The notes under the pieces are model-generated. The model saw only the letters and a list, made by a program, of their open reading frames with translations. It made no database searches and was not told where the DNA came from. Position numbers and translations under genes: made by a program. 64,000 nt of DNA from Burkholderia multivorans ATCC BAA-247. Its GTDB lineage: Bacteria; Pseudomonadota; Gammaproteobacteria; Burkholderiales; Burkholderiaceae. Shown piece after piece: positions 1-10,269 of the stretch. The stretch is from the NCBI RefSeq assembly GCF_000959525.1, contig NZ_CP009831.1, positions 868,001 through 932,000 on the forward strand, written 5' to 3'. The stretch's first letter is position 1, and the number at the start of each line of letters is the position of its first letter.

Positions 1-1
1 C

Positions 2-238
2 GTGCTGCACCATGCGGACAAACCGTCGCTGTATCACGGGCTGCCCGACAATCCGTCGATCAGCCCGATGGTGCGGCTGTGGAAGGGCATCGCGAAGCCG
101 CTGGCGGTGGCGGGCCTCGCGCTGACCGCGCTGGCCGGCTTCTTCCACTACGTGCGCGTCGGCCCGAACGAGGTGACCGACGAAGAGGAAGCCGCCGCCC
201 GCGACGAGGCGCGACGCATCAAGGAGGACGCGAAATGA
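2..238 (+). CDS. fdoH: Formate dehydrogenase iron-sulfur (beta) subunit, C-terminal fragment
   Basis: Only the last 78 or so codons lie in the window; the gene begins upstream, and the GTG at position 2 is an internal codon. The visible part holds one hydrophobic membrane-anchor segment (about residues 32-50, ending GFFHY) and a charged C-terminal tail rich in Glu, Asp and Arg. This matches the C-terminal anchor that ties the FdnH/FdoH ferredoxin-like subunit to the membrane next to cytochrome b. In the family it passes electrons from the molybdenum/selenocysteine catalytic subunit to the cytochrome. Its stop codon overlaps the start of the next gene (ATGA), which suggests translational coupling. 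The identification rests on this tail plus the neighbours fdoI, fdhE and selAB. Confidence 0.85.
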   Translation: MLHHADKPSLYHGLPDNPSISPMVRLWKGIAKPLAVAGLALTALAGFFHYVRVGPNEVTDEEEAAARDEARRIKEDAK

Positions 239-861
239 AGCACGACGACCCGAACCTGATCGTCCGCTATACGGCGAACGAGCGCACGAATCACTGGATC
301 ACCGCGATCACGTTCGTGCTGCTCGCGCTGTCCGGGCTCGCGCTGTTTCATCCGTCGATGTTCTGGCTGACCGCGCTGTTCGGTGGTGGCCAATGGACGC
401 GGATCCTGCATCCGTTCGTCGGCCTCGTGATGTTCGTGTCGTTCGCGCTGCTCGTCGTGCGGTTCTGGCACCACAATCTGCTCGACGCGGACGACCGGCA
501 ATGGATCCGGCAGATCGACGACGTCGTCGCGAACCGCGAGGACCGGCTGCCGCCCGTCGGCCGCTATAACGCCGGCCAGAAGCTGCTATTCTTCACGCTG
601 GTGGCGTGCCTGCTGCTGCTCCTGCTGTCCGGGATCGTGATCTGGCGGCGCTACTTCTCGTTCTACTTCCCGATCGGGGTGATCCGTGCGGCGGCCGTCG
701 TGCATGCGGTGGCGGCGTTCGTGCTGATCGCGAGCATCATCGTGCACATTTATGCGGCACTGTGGGTGAAGGGCTCGATCGGCGCGATGGTGCGCGGCAC
801 CGTCACGCTGGGCTGGGCGCGCAAGCACCACCCGAAATGGTTCCGTGAAAGCGTGAAGTAG
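235..861 (+). CDS. fdoI: Formate dehydrogenase cytochrome b556 (gamma) subunit
   Basis: The 208-residue protein is an integral membrane di-haem cytochrome b that takes electrons from the iron-sulfur subunit and reduces the quinone pool. About four hydrophobic helices are visible (near residues 22-40, 53-78, 112-134 and 148-170), with His residues in or near them (NHW, HPF, VHA, VHIY) that fit haem b ligation. The length is typical for FdnI/FdoI (about 210). The start at 235 overlaps the stop of fdoH by four bases. The gene ends 69 bases before a strong intrinsic terminator, so it is probably the last gene of the structural operon. Confidence 0.93.
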   Translation: MKHDDPNLIVRYTANERTNHWITAITFVLLALSGLALFHPSMFWLTALFGGGQWTRILHPFVGLVMFVSFALLVVRFWHHNLLDADDRQWIRQIDDVVANREDRLPPVGRYNAGQKLLFFTLVACLLLLLLSGIVIWRRYFSFYFPIGVIRAAAVVHAVAAFVLIASIIVHIYAALWVKGSIGAMVRGTVTLGWARKHHPKWFRESVK

Positions 862-930
862 CGCTGGGGAACGGGGTGGTGCGCCGGTCGTTTCGGCAGC
901 GCCGATCCGTCAGCGGCCGGAATCGCCTGA

Positions 931-960
931 AAGCGCCGATGCGTCGGCGCTTGTTTTTTT
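931..960 (+). terminator. Rho-independent terminator after the formate dehydrogenase operon
   Basis: A perfect 9-bp stem (AAGCGCCGA / TCGGCGCTT at 931-939 and 944-952) with a TGCG loop is followed by G and a run of T to 960. It sits only 13 bases before the fdhE start, so it separates the structural operon from fdhE or works as an attenuator for read-through. Confidence 0.9.
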
Positions 961-973
961 GGAAGACACTTTC

Positions 974-1909
974 GTGACACAACGTATTCTCGAACCGACC
1001 GAGATCTCGGCCCTCGATCATTCCGCGATCCCGCGTTTCCGGCTGCCGGAGCGCGACGCCGTGTTTTCCGCGCGCGCGACGCGGCTGCGCAAGCTCGCCG
1101 ATCTGAACCCGATCGCCGGTTATCTGCGCCTGATGGCGACGGTCGCCGACGCGCAACACGCGATGCTGCAATCGCAGCACGCGCCGCTGCCGACGTCCGA
1201 CGCGATCGCGCGCGCGCAGCAGCATTCGATGCCGATCGTGCCGGCGCTCGGTGTCGAGCGCGATCCGCGATGGCGCGCGGTGCTGTACGAACTGCTCGAC
1301 CGCGTCGAGGGCGCGGGGCTCGTGAACCCGTCGCTCGCGAAGCTGCTCGACCGGCTGCGGCTGATGTCGCCGGCGGAACTCGATGCGCAAGCCGACGCGG
1401 TGCTCGCGCTGCGCTTCGCGGAAGTCGATCCGGCCACCGCACCGTTCCTGATGGCGGCGCTGCAGGTCGTGTGGACCGACGTCGCGAGCCGCGTCGCGGC
1501 CGCCGACGCGCCGTATCTCGACCAGCCGGGGCTGTGTCCGGTGTGCGGCACGCACCCCGTCGCGAGCGTGATCCGCGTAGGCGGACAGGTCCAGGGCTAC
1601 CGTTTCCTGCAGTGCGGACTGTGCGCGACCGAGTGGCACATGGTGCGCACCAAATGCTCGAACTGCGATTCGACGAAGGGCATCGCGTATCACGGCGTCG
1701 AAGGCGGCAGCGACGCGCTGAAGGCCGAGTCGTGCGACGAGTGCAAGACCTATCGGAAAATCGGCTATCAGGAAAAGGACTACGAGTTCGAACCGCTGGC
1801 CGACGATCTCGCGAGCCTCACGCTTGACCTGCTGATGAGCGACGCCGGCTATCGCCGCAGTTCGCCCAATCCGCTGCTGTGGCCCGATCTGTCCCGGGAG
1901 GCCGATTGA
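974..1909 (+). CDS. fdhE: Formate dehydrogenase accessory protein FdhE
   Basis: This 311-residue cytoplasmic rubredoxin-like protein is needed for formate dehydrogenase maturation; in the family it binds the catalytic subunit and iron. Four CxxC pairs are visible at about residues 188/191, 214/217, 228/231 and 254/257 (CPVC, CGLC, CSNC, CDEC), which is the family hallmark. I chose the GTG at 974 because GGAAG lies eight bases upstream. The TTG at 959 is in frame but lies in the terminator T-tract. The gene follows fdoI and precedes selA, the usual order in Burkholderiales and enterobacteria. Confidence 0.93.
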   Translation: MTQRILEPTEISALDHSAIPRFRLPERDAVFSARATRLRKLADLNPIAGYLRLMATVADAQHAMLQSQHAPLPTSDAIARAQQHSMPIVPALGVERDPRWRAVLYELLDRVEGAGLVNPSLAKLLDRLRLMSPAELDAQADAVLALRFAEVDPATAPFLMAALQVVWTDVASRVAAADAPYLDQPGLCPVCGTHPVASVIRVGGQVQGYRFLQCGLCATEWHMVRTKCSNCDSTKGIAYHGVEGGSDALKAESCDECKTYRKIGYQEKDYEFEPLADDLASLTLDLLMSDAGYRRSSPNPLLWPDLSREAD

Positions 1910-2048
1910 TCGGCCGGCAGCACGGCGCGGTGTCTGCGCTGCGGTCGTCCGTCGCGAAGCGCCGGGCCCCGGCGCGCGTTCGCGCATGCGCGGCCGATTC
2001 GCGCGTGCGTCGATGCGCGCCTCTTTATCGACAAGGAAGCTCCGTCAC

Positions 2049-3488
2049 GTGTCCGATTCCGGTCTGAACGAATTGAATGCAGTGCTCGCGCGCGTGCCGT
2101 CGGTCGAGCGCGTGCTGTCGTCTGCGCCGCTGCAGCCGCTGCTCGCCGACTACGGCCGCACGCGCGTGCTGAACGCGGTACGTGCCGAGCTCGAACGTTG
2201 GCGCAGCGCCGCCCAGCGCGATCCGGCCGCCGTCGAACCGCTCGACGAGGCGCGCATTGCGGCGGCCGTCGCGCAGACGCTCGCCGCACAGAGCGCGCAT
2301 GCGTTGCGCACCGTGTTCAACCTGACCGGCACCGTGCTGCACACGAACCTCGGGCGCGCGCTGCTGCCGGACGAAGCGGTGCGCGCGGTGGTCGAAGCGC
2401 TGACGCAGCCCGTGACGCTCGAGTTCGATCTCGCGAGCGGGCGCCGCGGCGATCGCGACGACATCGTCGACGCGCTGCTGCGCGAGCTGACCGGCGCGGA
2501 GGCGGCCACCGTCGTCAACAACAATGCGGCCGCCGTGCTGCTGACGCTCGCGGCGCTCGCGCCGAAGCGCGAAGTCGTCGTGTCGCGCGGCGAGCTCGTC
2601 GAGATCGGCGGCGCGTTCCGCATTCCGGACATCATGAGCCGCGCCGGCGCGAAGCTGCGTGAGGTCGGTACGACGAACCGCACGCATCTGCACGACTATG
2701 CGGGCGCGATCGGGCCGCGCACCGCGCTGCTGATGAAGGTGCATTGCAGCAACTACGCGGTCACCGGCTTCACGAAGGAAACCACGCTCGCCGAACTGGC
2801 GCCGCTCGCGCGCGCACACGGGCTGCCCGTCGCGGTCGATCTCGGCAGCGGCATGCTCGCCGATCTCGCGCAGTGGGGGCTGCCGCACGAGACGACCGTG
2901 CAGGAAACCGTCGCGGCCGGCGCGAATCTCGTCACGTTCAGCGGCGACAAGCTGCTCGGTGGCCCGCAGGCCGGCCTGATCGTCGGCGATCGTGCGCTGA
3001 TCGACAAACTCCGCAAGCATCCGCTCAAGCGCGCGCTGCGCGTCGGCAAGCTGACCTTGGCCGCGCTCGAACCCGTGCTGCGGCTTTATCAGGCGCCCGA
3101 GTTTCTGCAGGAACGGCTGACGACGCTGCGGTTGCTCACGCGCGCGCAGCGCGACATCGCCGACGCGGCCGAGCGCGTGCGCCCGGCCTTGCAGGCCGCG
3201 CTCGGCGCCGGCTACGCGGTCGACGTGGAGCCGATGTTCAGCCAGATCGGCAGCGGCGCGCTGCCCGTCGATCAGTTGCCGAGCGCCGGGCTCGTCGTGC
3301 GCACGGCAGACGGCAAGCGCAGCGGTCGCGCGCTCGCGCAGCTCGAGAAGCGGTTGCGCGAATGGCCGCGCCCGGTGATCGGCCGCGTCGCCGACAACGC
3401 GCTGCGGCTCGATCTGCGCTGCCTCGAAGCCGCGGACGAAGCGGCGTTCGTCGCGCAATGCGCGCGAATTGCGGAGCCCGCTGCATGA
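2049..3488 (+). CDS. selA: L-seryl-tRNA(Sec) selenium transferase SelA
   Basis: This PLP enzyme converts seryl-tRNA(Sec) to selenocysteyl-tRNA(Sec) using selenophosphate. At 479 residues it is close to the usual length of about 463. The PLP-binding motif [12 protein letters not shown] is clear, with the Schiff-base lysine near residue 301. The N-terminal region ([10 protein letters not shown], then [17 protein letters not shown]) is typical of SelA. The GTG at 2049 is the best start: AAGGAAG lies nine bases upstream and an ATG at 1986 has no ribosome site. The 3' end overlaps selB by four bases (ATGA), so the two are coupled. It serves the formate dehydrogenase encoded just upstream. Confidence 0.96.
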   Translation: MSDSGLNELNAVLARVPSVERVLSSAPLQPLLADYGRTRVLNAVRAELERWRSAAQRDPAAVEPLDEARIAAAVAQTLAAQSAHALRTVFNLTGTVLHTNLGRALLPDEAVRAVVEALTQPVTLEFDLASGRRGDRDDIVDALLRELTGAEAATVVNNNAAAVLLTLAALAPKREVVVSRGELVEIGGAFRIPDIMSRAGAKLREVGTTNRTHLHDYAGAIGPRTALLMKVHCSNYAVTGFTKETTLAELAPLARAHGLPVAVDLGSGMLADLAQWGLPHETTVQETVAAGANLVTFSGDKLLGGPQAGLIVGDRALIDKLRKHPLKRALRVGKLTLAALEPVLRLYQAPEFLQERLTTLRLLTRAQRDIADAAERVRPALQAALGAGYAVDVEPMFSQIGSGALPVDQLPSAGLVVRTADGKRSGRALAQLEKRLREWPRPVIGRVADNALRLDLRCLEAADEAAFVAQCARIAEPAA

Positions 3489-5410
3489 TCGTCGGCACCG
3501 CAGGACACATCGACCACGGCAAGACGACGCTCGTGCGCGCGCTCACCGGCGTCGACACCGATCGTCTGAAGGAAGAGAAGGCACGCGGCATTTCGATCGA
3601 GCTCGGCTATGCGTATACGCCGCTCGAGAACGGCGACGTGCTCGGCCTGATCGACGTGCCGGGCCACGAGAAGCTGATTCATACGATGGCCGCCGGCGCG
3701 TGCGGAATCGATTTCGCGTTGCTCGTGATTGCCGCCGACGACGGCGTGATGCCGCAGACGCGCGAACACGTCGCCATTGTGCAGTTGCTCGGCGTCGCGC
3801 ATGGCGCGGTCGCGCTGACGAAGTGCGATCGCGTCGAAGCCGCACGCATCGCGCAGGTGCGCGACGAGATCGACGGCTGGCTGCGCGATTCGACGCTGGC
3901 CGGTGCGCCGATCTTCGAGACGCGTGCGACCGTCGCCGACGATCCGGGCGTCGCCGCGCTGAAGCGGCACCTCGCGGACGCCGCGCTTGCCTGGCGCGCA
4001 CGCCGCGACGACGGGCTGTTCAGGCTTGCTGTCGACCGCGTGTTTACGCTGGCCGGGCAGGGTACCGTCGTGACGGGCACGGCCTTCGCGGGCTGCGTGA
4101 AAAATGGCGACACGCTCGCGATCGCGCGCACTGCGCGCGATGTGCGCGTGCGCAGCATCCATGCGCAGAACCGGCCGGTCGACGCCGGTTGCGCGGGCGA
4201 GCGTTGCGCGCTGAATCTCGCCGGCATCGACAAGGCCGACATCGAACGCGGCGATACCGTCGCGGACGCGCGGCTGGCTGCGACGTCGCCGCGCGTCGAC
4301 GTCGAACTGACGCTCGTCGACGATGCCGGCCTGACGCTCACGCACTGGTCGCCGCTGCACGTGCATCTCGGCACGCTGCATCGTGTGGCGCACGTCGCGC
4401 TGCTCGACGGCGACACGCTGGCCGCCGGCCAGCGCATGCGCGTGCAGCTCGTATTCGACGAGCCGGTGTTTGCGCTGCCCGGCGACCGCTTCATCGTGCG
4501 TAATGCGCAGGCGACGCGTACCGTCGGCGGCGGCCGCGTGCTCGATCCGTTCGGGCCCGCGCGCAAGCGTCGCACGCCGGCGCGCCTTGCGTGGCTCGAT
4601 GCGCTCGCCGCGTGGCTCGACGCGCGGCGGCTCGAGCCGCTGCTCGCGCAGGCGCCGCTCGGCATCGCGCGCGCGACGCTCACGCATCTGACCGGTTTTG
4701 CGCCGGACGTGCTGCCGCTGCCCGACGACGCGCTGTCGGTCGGCCAGCGCGACCGCGCGTCGAACGACGGCACGGTGATCTCGCGCGCGCACTGGCGCGC
4801 ACTGCAGGCGCGTGCGATCGACACGCTGCGCGCATATCACGAACGCATGCCGGACGAGCAGGGCCTCGATGCGGGGCGGTTGCGACGGATGGCCGTGCCG
4901 CTTGCCGGCGATACGCTGTGGCGCGCGCTCGTCGATGCGCTCGTCGACGGCGGCGAGCTCGCGCGTAGCGGGCCGTGGCTGCATCTACCGTCGCATACGG
5001 TCAATCTCGACACGCGCGACGAAGTGCTGGCGCAGCAGTTGTTGCCGCTGCTGCATGCGGGCCGTTTCGATCCGCCGTGGGTGCGCGACATGGCGCGCGA
5101 TACCGGTGTGGCGGAGGACAACGTGCGCACGCTGTTGCGCAAGCTCGCGCGGCGCGGCGACGTGCATCAGGTCGTACGCGATCTGTTCTATCACGCGGAC
5201 GTATTGCGCGAACTTGCGCGGCTCGTCGCGCATCTCGTGGATTCGTGCGGCGGCGCCGTCGATGCGGCGACCTTTCGCGACGCGACGGGGCTCGGCCGCA
5301 AGCGTGCAATCCAGATTCTCGAGTTCTTCGATCGCGTTGGGTATACTCGCTTCCACCGCGATCTTCACTTCCTGCGTACGGACAGCGGGTGGGCCGGTAG
5401 TCACGCATAG
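3485..5410 (+). CDS. selB: Selenocysteine-specific translation elongation factor SelB
   Basis: This 641-residue GTPase delivers Sec-tRNA to ribosomes stalled at UGA next to a SECIS hairpin. The EF-Tu-like G domain is intact: AGHIDHGKT at residues 6-14, DVPGHE at 57-62 and TKCD at 112-115. Beta-barrel domains follow, and the C-terminal third holds the winged-helix repeats that bind mRNA ([12 protein letters not shown], then [23 protein letters not shown]). It is slightly longer than the E. coli protein (614). The start ATG overlaps the selA stop. selC lies 54 bases downstream. Confidence 0.97.
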   Translation: MIVGTAGHIDHGKTTLVRALTGVDTDRLKEEKARGISIELGYAYTPLENGDVLGLIDVPGHEKLIHTMAAGACGIDFALLVIAADDGVMPQTREHVAIVQLLGVAHGAVALTKCDRVEAARIAQVRDEIDGWLRDSTLAGAPIFETRATVADDPGVAALKRHLADAALAWRARRDDGLFRLAVDRVFTLAGQGTVVTGTAFAGCVKNGDTLAIARTARDVRVRSIHAQNRPVDAGCAGERCALNLAGIDKADIERGDTVADARLAATSPRVDVELTLVDDAGLTLTHWSPLHVHLGTLHRVAHVALLDGDTLAAGQRMRVQLVFDEPVFALPGDRFIVRNAQATRTVGGGRVLDPFGPARKRRTPARLAWLDALAAWLDARRLEPLLAQAPLGIARATLTHLTGFAPDVLPLPDDALSVGQRDRASNDGTVISRAHWRALQARAIDTLRAYHERMPDEQGLDAGRLRRMAVPLAGDTLWRALVDALVDGGELARSGPWLHLPSHTVNLDTRDEVLAQQLLPLLHAGRFDPPWVRDMARDTGVAEDNVRTLLRKLARRGDVHQVVRDLFYHADVLRELARLVAHLVDSCGGAVDAATFRDATGLGRKRAIQILEFFDRVGYTRFHRDLHFLRTDSGWAGSHA

Positions 5411-5464
5411 GTGATGGTCGGCCGGTGCGTCGCGCCGGTGGGTTGCGCGGGTTCTTTTCTCCGC

Positions 5465-5560
5465 GGAAGGCATTCGTATCCGGTGGTACGGCCGGGCTTC
5501 AAACCCGGTTGGGGGTGTCAGACACTCCCGGGTCAGTTCGACTCTGGCTGCCTTCCGCCA
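5465..5560 (+). tRNA. selC: Selenocysteine tRNA (anticodon TCA), selC
   Basis: The sequence folds as a bacterial tRNA(Sec). It has an 8-bp acceptor stem (GGAAGGCA at 5465 with TGCCTTCC at 5549-5556), an anticodon arm CCGGGCTTCAAACCCGG with anticodon UCA, a long variable arm (5510-5530), a T arm with GTTCGACTC, and an encoded CCA. At 96 nt it is close to the E. coli gene (95). It lies directly after selB. The 3' end from 5546 is the left copy of a repeat that recurs at 37345, so this gene is the likely integration site of the following island. Confidence 0.96.
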
Positions 5561-5618
5561 TAAGGGCCGTTCCGGCTATTCCGACCTCTTCCGTTGATGT
5601 CCTCTAGATCGCTGATTT
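5546..5618 (+). repeat. Left attachment repeat (attL) overlapping the selC 3' end
   Basis: Positions 5546-5567 (starting GGCTGCCTTCCGCCA, ending AAGGGC) are identical to 37345-37366. The following 50 bases are clearly related in both copies and end in the shared AGATCGCTGATTT (5606-5618 and 37404-37416), at almost the same distance. A repeat of the 3' end of a tRNA gene is the usual mark of integrase-driven insertion. selC is a well-known target for islands. Confidence 0.85.
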
Positions 5619-5819
5619 TAGGCAATAGAGTGAAACCGCTCTCGGCAAGTACGTTACCGATCTGCAAATCGACTCCCTTGTCAACTCGAGCCGCGAACGC
5701 AACGGAATTGCAGTACATGCTCAACCACTGAAAAAGAATGGGCAAAAATTGCCGATCGGCGCTATGGCTGGAACTATGTCCCGGTTATCAAGAGGCAGAG
5801 TCGGCAGGACGACAAGAGA

Positions 5820-6876
5820 TTGAACGGGTTGGAGGAATTCGGGCCGGTGACGTGGCCCGCCCGGGGCAGGTCTGGGCATGTCGCTGCCCTGCTGTGGGAG
5901 ATTCGCGCGAAGGCTGACGCACTTGGTCTGTATATCGAGGCTGGGATCGGCAAGATCAATCCCTACTGCAGCGCCGAAGCGCCGGAACTGCGTGCCATTG
6001 GGAATGGCGACATCATTGCCGGCTGCGTTCGCATGATCGAGGCTAGCGCGGCGATCGGCTGTCACGAGCTGTGGGTCTCGCCGGGCAACTTCAAGCCAGC
6101 TTTTCGAGGTCGTCTGGCAGTCGATCGATTTCGGACCGACGTGACCTGGGACGAGCAACTGCTCGCGATCGAGAAGGTGCTGCACAAGCTTGCCCCGGCC
6201 GCGCGCGCGAATGGGACCCACCTGAACATCGAGACCCACGACGAAATTACTTCGTTCGAAATCTTGCGGCTGATCGAGCGCGTAGGCGCCGATTGCACCG
6301 GGGTGGTGTTCGATACCGCCAATGTGCTGCAACGCGGCGAGCACCCGGTGTTCGCCGCGCGGCGCCTGGCACCCCATGTGCGTCAGACTCATATCAAGGA
6401 TGCGTACGTCGCGCGCGCGCCGGGCGGCCTCGATTTCCAGACGCGTCGTTGCGGAGAAGGAATCGTCGATTTCGAGACGATCATTCCGATCCTGGCCGAT
6501 GCCAATCCGGGGGCTAAATCTGTCGCTCGAAGTCGCCCAGTCGACCGATGACAAGCGGCGCGAAGCCAATCCGCGCCAGTGCATTCAAATCGACGATCCT
6601 GTCTGGCGCGCGGGGCACCCGGATCTGGACGCCACCGAGCTGGAAGTCTATTTTGCGATGGTCGACAGCTACGAGGCAAGGATAGCTTCGGGCGAGGTGT
6701 GTGACTGGGAGGAATATGAGCGAACCCAATACGGCTATCCCAGTTATCTGCAGCAGTCCTTTGGTTATGCCGCTGCGGTGTCGTTCATCCAGGATTCAGC
6801 GGCGCATATCACGCAAATCTGCGAGCGGCGCGGCATTGAGCTATCGCACGGGGTTGAGCGCGCGTCGGGCGGGTAG
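5820..6876 (+). pseudogene. Sugar phosphate isomerase/epimerase (TIM barrel), truncated and frameshifted
   Basis: Two frames together give one AP-endonuclease-2-like TIM barrel protein. The first (to about 6512) contains LWVSPGNFKPAF, NIETHDEITSFE, VVFDTANV and HIKDAYVA, with Glu, Asp and His residues placed as in the metal site of this family. The second frame carries the C-terminal part (LNLSLEVAQS to ICERRGIEL). The switch lies at a run of five G (6509-6513), so a single-base indel is likely. No start codon exists in frame upstream, although the frame stays open to about 5700, so the 5' end is also lost. The break next to attL suggests damage on or after island insertion. An intact, distantly related TIM-barrel gene lies at the other end of the island. 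Confidence 0.8.
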
Positions 6877-7125
6877 GCTACACCCCCGCCGACCCGCGTG
6901 AGACGGCACCTGAAATGACGAATTGCGCGGCAATGCAGAGGAGATTCACATGCGGGTCAACCGGAGCATCGTCGGACAGGATCTTGCCGCGATTCTCCAT
7001 GATCGCGGCGGAATCGAGGCGACGACGCGAGGCCGCTAGAGTTGCAGAGGCTCGCAGGTCGCGTCTCGTTTCGACCCGGTGCGCGCAAAGTCGGAGGCGA
7101 GCTGAGCCGCGTTCTCCATGAACTG

Positions 7126-8037
7126 CTAACCGTCGGTTATCCTCAATTCCGGCTCCTCAGCGCAGATCGCGGCGAGGAGATCGATGAAGTGCCGCACTCG
7201 GGAGGGCATACGTCGCCCAGCAACGGTAACAGCGTTAATCGGAAAAGGCAGTGGCATATACTTATCCAAAATTTGTACAACCTCGCCGGAGGCCAACTCC
7301 TCCGTGAACAACCAACTCGCATGGTGGGCGATACCGAGGCCCGCAAGAACCGCACTGCGGACATGTTCGGCGTCGTTGGTGCGGAATGCCCCCGCACCAT
7401 CGACGGTGACTTGGCGGCCGTCCACATCGAAACCCCATCCGACGACCTCCCCTTGATAGACGTAGCCGATACGCTGGTGGGTGAGGAGTTCGTCTAGTGT
7501 CTGTGGCGTGCCGTGTCGGGCAAGATAGCCGGCGGAGGCTATGGTTATCATCCGCATGTCGCCAATGCGCGTGGCGACGAGTGTTGAGTCCGAAAGCCGG
7601 CCGATGCGGATTGCGACGTCTATGCGTTCTTCTATAAGGTCAACGTGCCGCCCCGAGACTTCCATTTCGATTGTGACGCCCGGGAAACGATTTCTAAAGT
7701 CCGATAGCCGTGGGATAACGAACATTCGCCCGAAGGCCGGTGACACGGTCACGCGAACGAGCCCTGACGGGGCAGACTGCCCCTCAAGGACCGTCTCTTC
7801 GGCAAAATCGAGATCGTGAAGAATACGGGATACGGCCTCGTAATAGTCTTGTCCCGCGGGCGTCACAGCAAGAGCGCGGGAATTTCTCGCAAGAAGTTGT
7901 GTCCCGAGCCGTGCTTCGAGCGAAGCGACCTGCTTGCTGACTGTCGGCTGGCTGACGTTTAAATCACGTGCCGCCTGCGAAAAGCTCCCGCTTTCGACAA
8001 CGCGAACGAACATCCGCATTGCGTCTAATTTGTCCAC
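7126..8037 (-). CDS. LysR-family transcriptional regulator
   Basis: This 303-residue regulator has an N-terminal winged helix-turn-helix (SGSFSQAARDLNVSQPTVSK, about residues 16-35) and a LysR substrate-binding domain (about 90-290). It resembles the DsdC/AaeR-like group that starts DKLDAMRMF. I chose the GTG at 8037; an upstream ATG at 8061 would add eight residues. It is divergent from a glutathione S-transferase gene, with a palindrome ATTCT-N5-AGAAT between them, so it probably controls that gene. The effector cannot be read from the sequence. Confidence 0.85.
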   Translation of the reverse strand: MDKLDAMRMFVRVVESGSFSQAARDLNVSQPTVSKQVASLEARLGTQLLARNSRALAVTPAGQDYYEAVSRILHDLDFAEETVLEGQSAPSGLVRVTVSPAFGRMFVIPRLSDFRNRFPGVTIEMEVSGRHVDLIEERIDVAIRIGRLSDSTLVATRIGDMRMITIASAGYLARHGTPQTLDELLTHQRIGYVYQGEVVGWGFDVDGRQVTVDGAGAFRTNDAEHVRSAVLAGLGIAHHASWLFTEELASGEVVQILDKYMPLPFPINAVTVAGRRMPSRVRHFIDLLAAICAEEPELRITDG

Positions 8038-8145
8038 TACTTTCAACTCGCAAAAAAGCACCGGCTTCCCGGCTGACGCTTCGCCAGCTCAACCATGAGT
8101 CGCTACAAATCCAAACCGCGGGCGATCGAGCACGACGTCTTATCG

Positions 8146-8160
8146 ATTCTCGGTAAGAAT
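8146..8160. promoter_or_regulatory. LysR-type operator candidate between lysR and gst
   Basis: ATTCTCGGTAAGAAT is a perfect inverted repeat (ATTCT / AGAAT, 5-bp centre) of the T-N11-A class bound by LysR proteins. It lies about 110 bp from the regulator start and 97 bp from the GST start, in the divergent promoter region. Confidence 0.5.
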
Positions 8161-8256
8161 AAGTGGTATTAGGATTTTGTCAATCTCATTCGATCTTGGA
8201 ATGTGTATAGTCCTTTCGTGGCCCGATAGGGGGCGTGAACTGAAAAAGGAAGGGTT

Positions 8257-8913
8257 ATGGCAATCAAGATTTACGGCGATCCCGGATCAGCGAGCCTGCG
8301 TCGCGTCACGTCGGCAGCCGCGATCATGGGCATAGACATCGAGCGCGTGTACATCGACCTTTTCAAGGGCGAGAGTCATACGCCGGAATTTCTAAAGCTC
8401 AATCCTCATGGGCTGACGCCGGTGATGGTGGACGGCGATGTTGTTCTTTACGAGGCGTCGGCGATCAACATTTACCTTGCCGAAACGGTCGGCTCAGAGT
8501 TGCTCGGCACCACTCCTGCTGAGCGCTACCAAATCTTGCAGTGGATGTTCTGGTCGGGGGAGCAATGGAGGATATTCGGTACGCTCACGTTTGATGAACG
8601 AATCGGGAAGCGTTTCATGGGCCAGCCCGAAGATGAGAGCATCGTTCGATTGGCCTTCGCCAAGATTCGGGCCGCCGCCGCCGTGCTCGACGCTCACCTG
8701 GCGGAGCGGCAATTCATCATTGGCGAGCGCCTTACGCTCGCCGACATAGACATTGCGGCGCCTTTTTCGCAGTCAGCACGCACGAAGGTGCCGTTCTCTG
8801 AATTCCCGAACCTTGTGGCGTGGCAACAGCGGCTGCTCGATACCGTTCCCGCTTGGGCAGTGACGAAGCGGGAGGTGGACGAGCGTATGAATGGTGTGCT
8901 GGCGGGACAGTGA
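8257..8913 (+). CDS. Glutathione S-transferase family protein
   Basis: The 218-residue cytosolic protein has an N-terminal thioredoxin-like domain with the cis-Pro and glutathione-binding motif (HGLTPVMVDGDVVLYEASAI, about residues 49-68). An all-helical C-terminal domain follows, with the N-capping motif LTLADIDIAAP. The likely catalytic Ser/Thr region is GSASLRRV near residue 10. AAGGAAGG lies just upstream of the ATG. It probably conjugates or isomerises an electrophilic compound; the substrate is unknown. Its divergent LysR neighbour suggests induction by the substrate. Confidence 0.9.
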   Translation: MAIKIYGDPGSASLRRVTSAAAIMGIDIERVYIDLFKGESHTPEFLKLNPHGLTPVMVDGDVVLYEASAINIYLAETVGSELLGTTPAERYQILQWMFWSGEQWRIFGTLTFDERIGKRFMGQPEDESIVRLAFAKIRAAAAVLDAHLAERQFIIGERLTLADIDIAAPFSQSARTKVPFSEFPNLVAWQQRLLDTVPAWAVTKREVDERMNGVLAGQ

Positions 8914-10269
8914 TGCGATCATGTCCGCCCGACTGGGTGGACGATTACCATTCGGAATATTCGGCGTAGATCTCGTCGGATGCTGCAGCGGCGCCACCGG
9001 TCCAAGGAGCGCTTTTCCTCATCAGACGCCGCCGATGCAGCGACATGCTGAGTCGGCAGGTTTGTCGTCCTCCATTCGCTCAAATTGCATTGACGCTGGC
9101 AGTCAAAACAAGCGGAACGGTCGAATCCTGGGCCCGCTATCGTCCGAAAGGACAGAGCGCTGCGGTCGCGAGAAATTCAATGATCCGTGCCTGGGCAGAC
9201 GCCACGAGGCGAGACGGGACGGTCGCCAATTGCTGATCATGAAGCCGCAGGGCGTCCTCAATTGCAATCTGCCCTTCTTCAAGCAGGTGCCAATTGTTTT
9301 CGGTTTTCCGCGGACGGCGCACTGATGCAGAGCCGCTTCGGCTATTCGGAACGCGGCAAGGTCATGATTTCGGGCGCTCGAGTCCTGTATGAAATGTCGC
9401 AGGGCGCGTGTCGTCGTTTCTCCCGTACGAAGCCAGTTACGCGCAGCAGTTCGATTTCAGTGATGCCGTGTTCCCCGGCGTCCTCGGCGAGCTGCTCGAG
9501 TTGGCCTTGCTTTTTCTGCTGCTCGGTTTCTTCAATAAGATTTAATTAACCGAGCGGCTTCTGTCCCGCGCCTTGGAAGTTGACGTAGTCGCCGGTCGAA
9601 CCGTAGGTGCGCATCGGATGTTGAGTCGAGCCGGACACCCCATGACCATCGGACCGTACAGCCTCGCGGACGATTGCGCTCGAACTGTCGTGACGAGGGC
9701 GCGCGCGCCGTCGTCAGCGCCGTGCCCCTGAGCGGAATCGCCTCGTGGAGCGATTTTCCGGGTGAGCGCGATGCCGGACGTCAAAGCGCAGGTTAGCACC
9801 GGCACGCGGCTGCTTGGCCTGCGCCGAAACGCCGGCGCGGACGTGGTCCCTGGCGGGCGCGAGCATCGAGAACGTCATGCAAATCCCTGAGAAGGGCATC
9901 CAATTTATTTATCGCATGGCCACATGAGTGGGCAGCCGGGCTTAGTAGAAAATCGGTCCCGCGACCGGATAACGACGCAGGAGTGACGGGCGCAAACGCT
10001 GCCGGGGTATGCGCTTCAGGCACCAAACGCTCCATCGTTCCATGGTTAACCCCTACTTGGCGCGTCACGACTCGCTATCCAGACTCCGGGCTGTTCAGGG
10101 CAGCAGATGGCTGAAGCATGTATCGACTGCGCCTCAGCAACCCAACGAACAGTCGCGACACAGCTTGCCACCGACCAGGGCGGTTCGTGAACGCACATGA
10201 CAGCTCGTGGGCGTTGCCGATTAGTCCGCGCCATGAGGGCGCATCGCAGATACGCACCGGAGACAGAAG
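8914..10269. other. Decayed DNA without a recognisable gene
   Basis: This stretch has only short open frames with no good ribosome sites and several stops in every frame. Some pieces look like gene fragments. A minus-strand stretch at 9420-9549 reads as a charged helical peptide, and a minus-strand tail at 9542-9640 ends TYGSTGDYVNFQGAGQKPLG before a stop. I could not assign either. Base composition is slightly lower in G+C than the flanking catabolic genes. It looks like degraded island DNA. Confidence 0.5.

Noticed and set aside
803-1987. Long minus-strand open frame opposite fdhE
   Set aside because: High-GC shadow frame: Arg- and Ala-rich, no ribosome site, and fully antisense to a gene with clear CxxC motifs. 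The same applies to 3272-4984, 15150-15992 and 61789-63795 on the minus strand.
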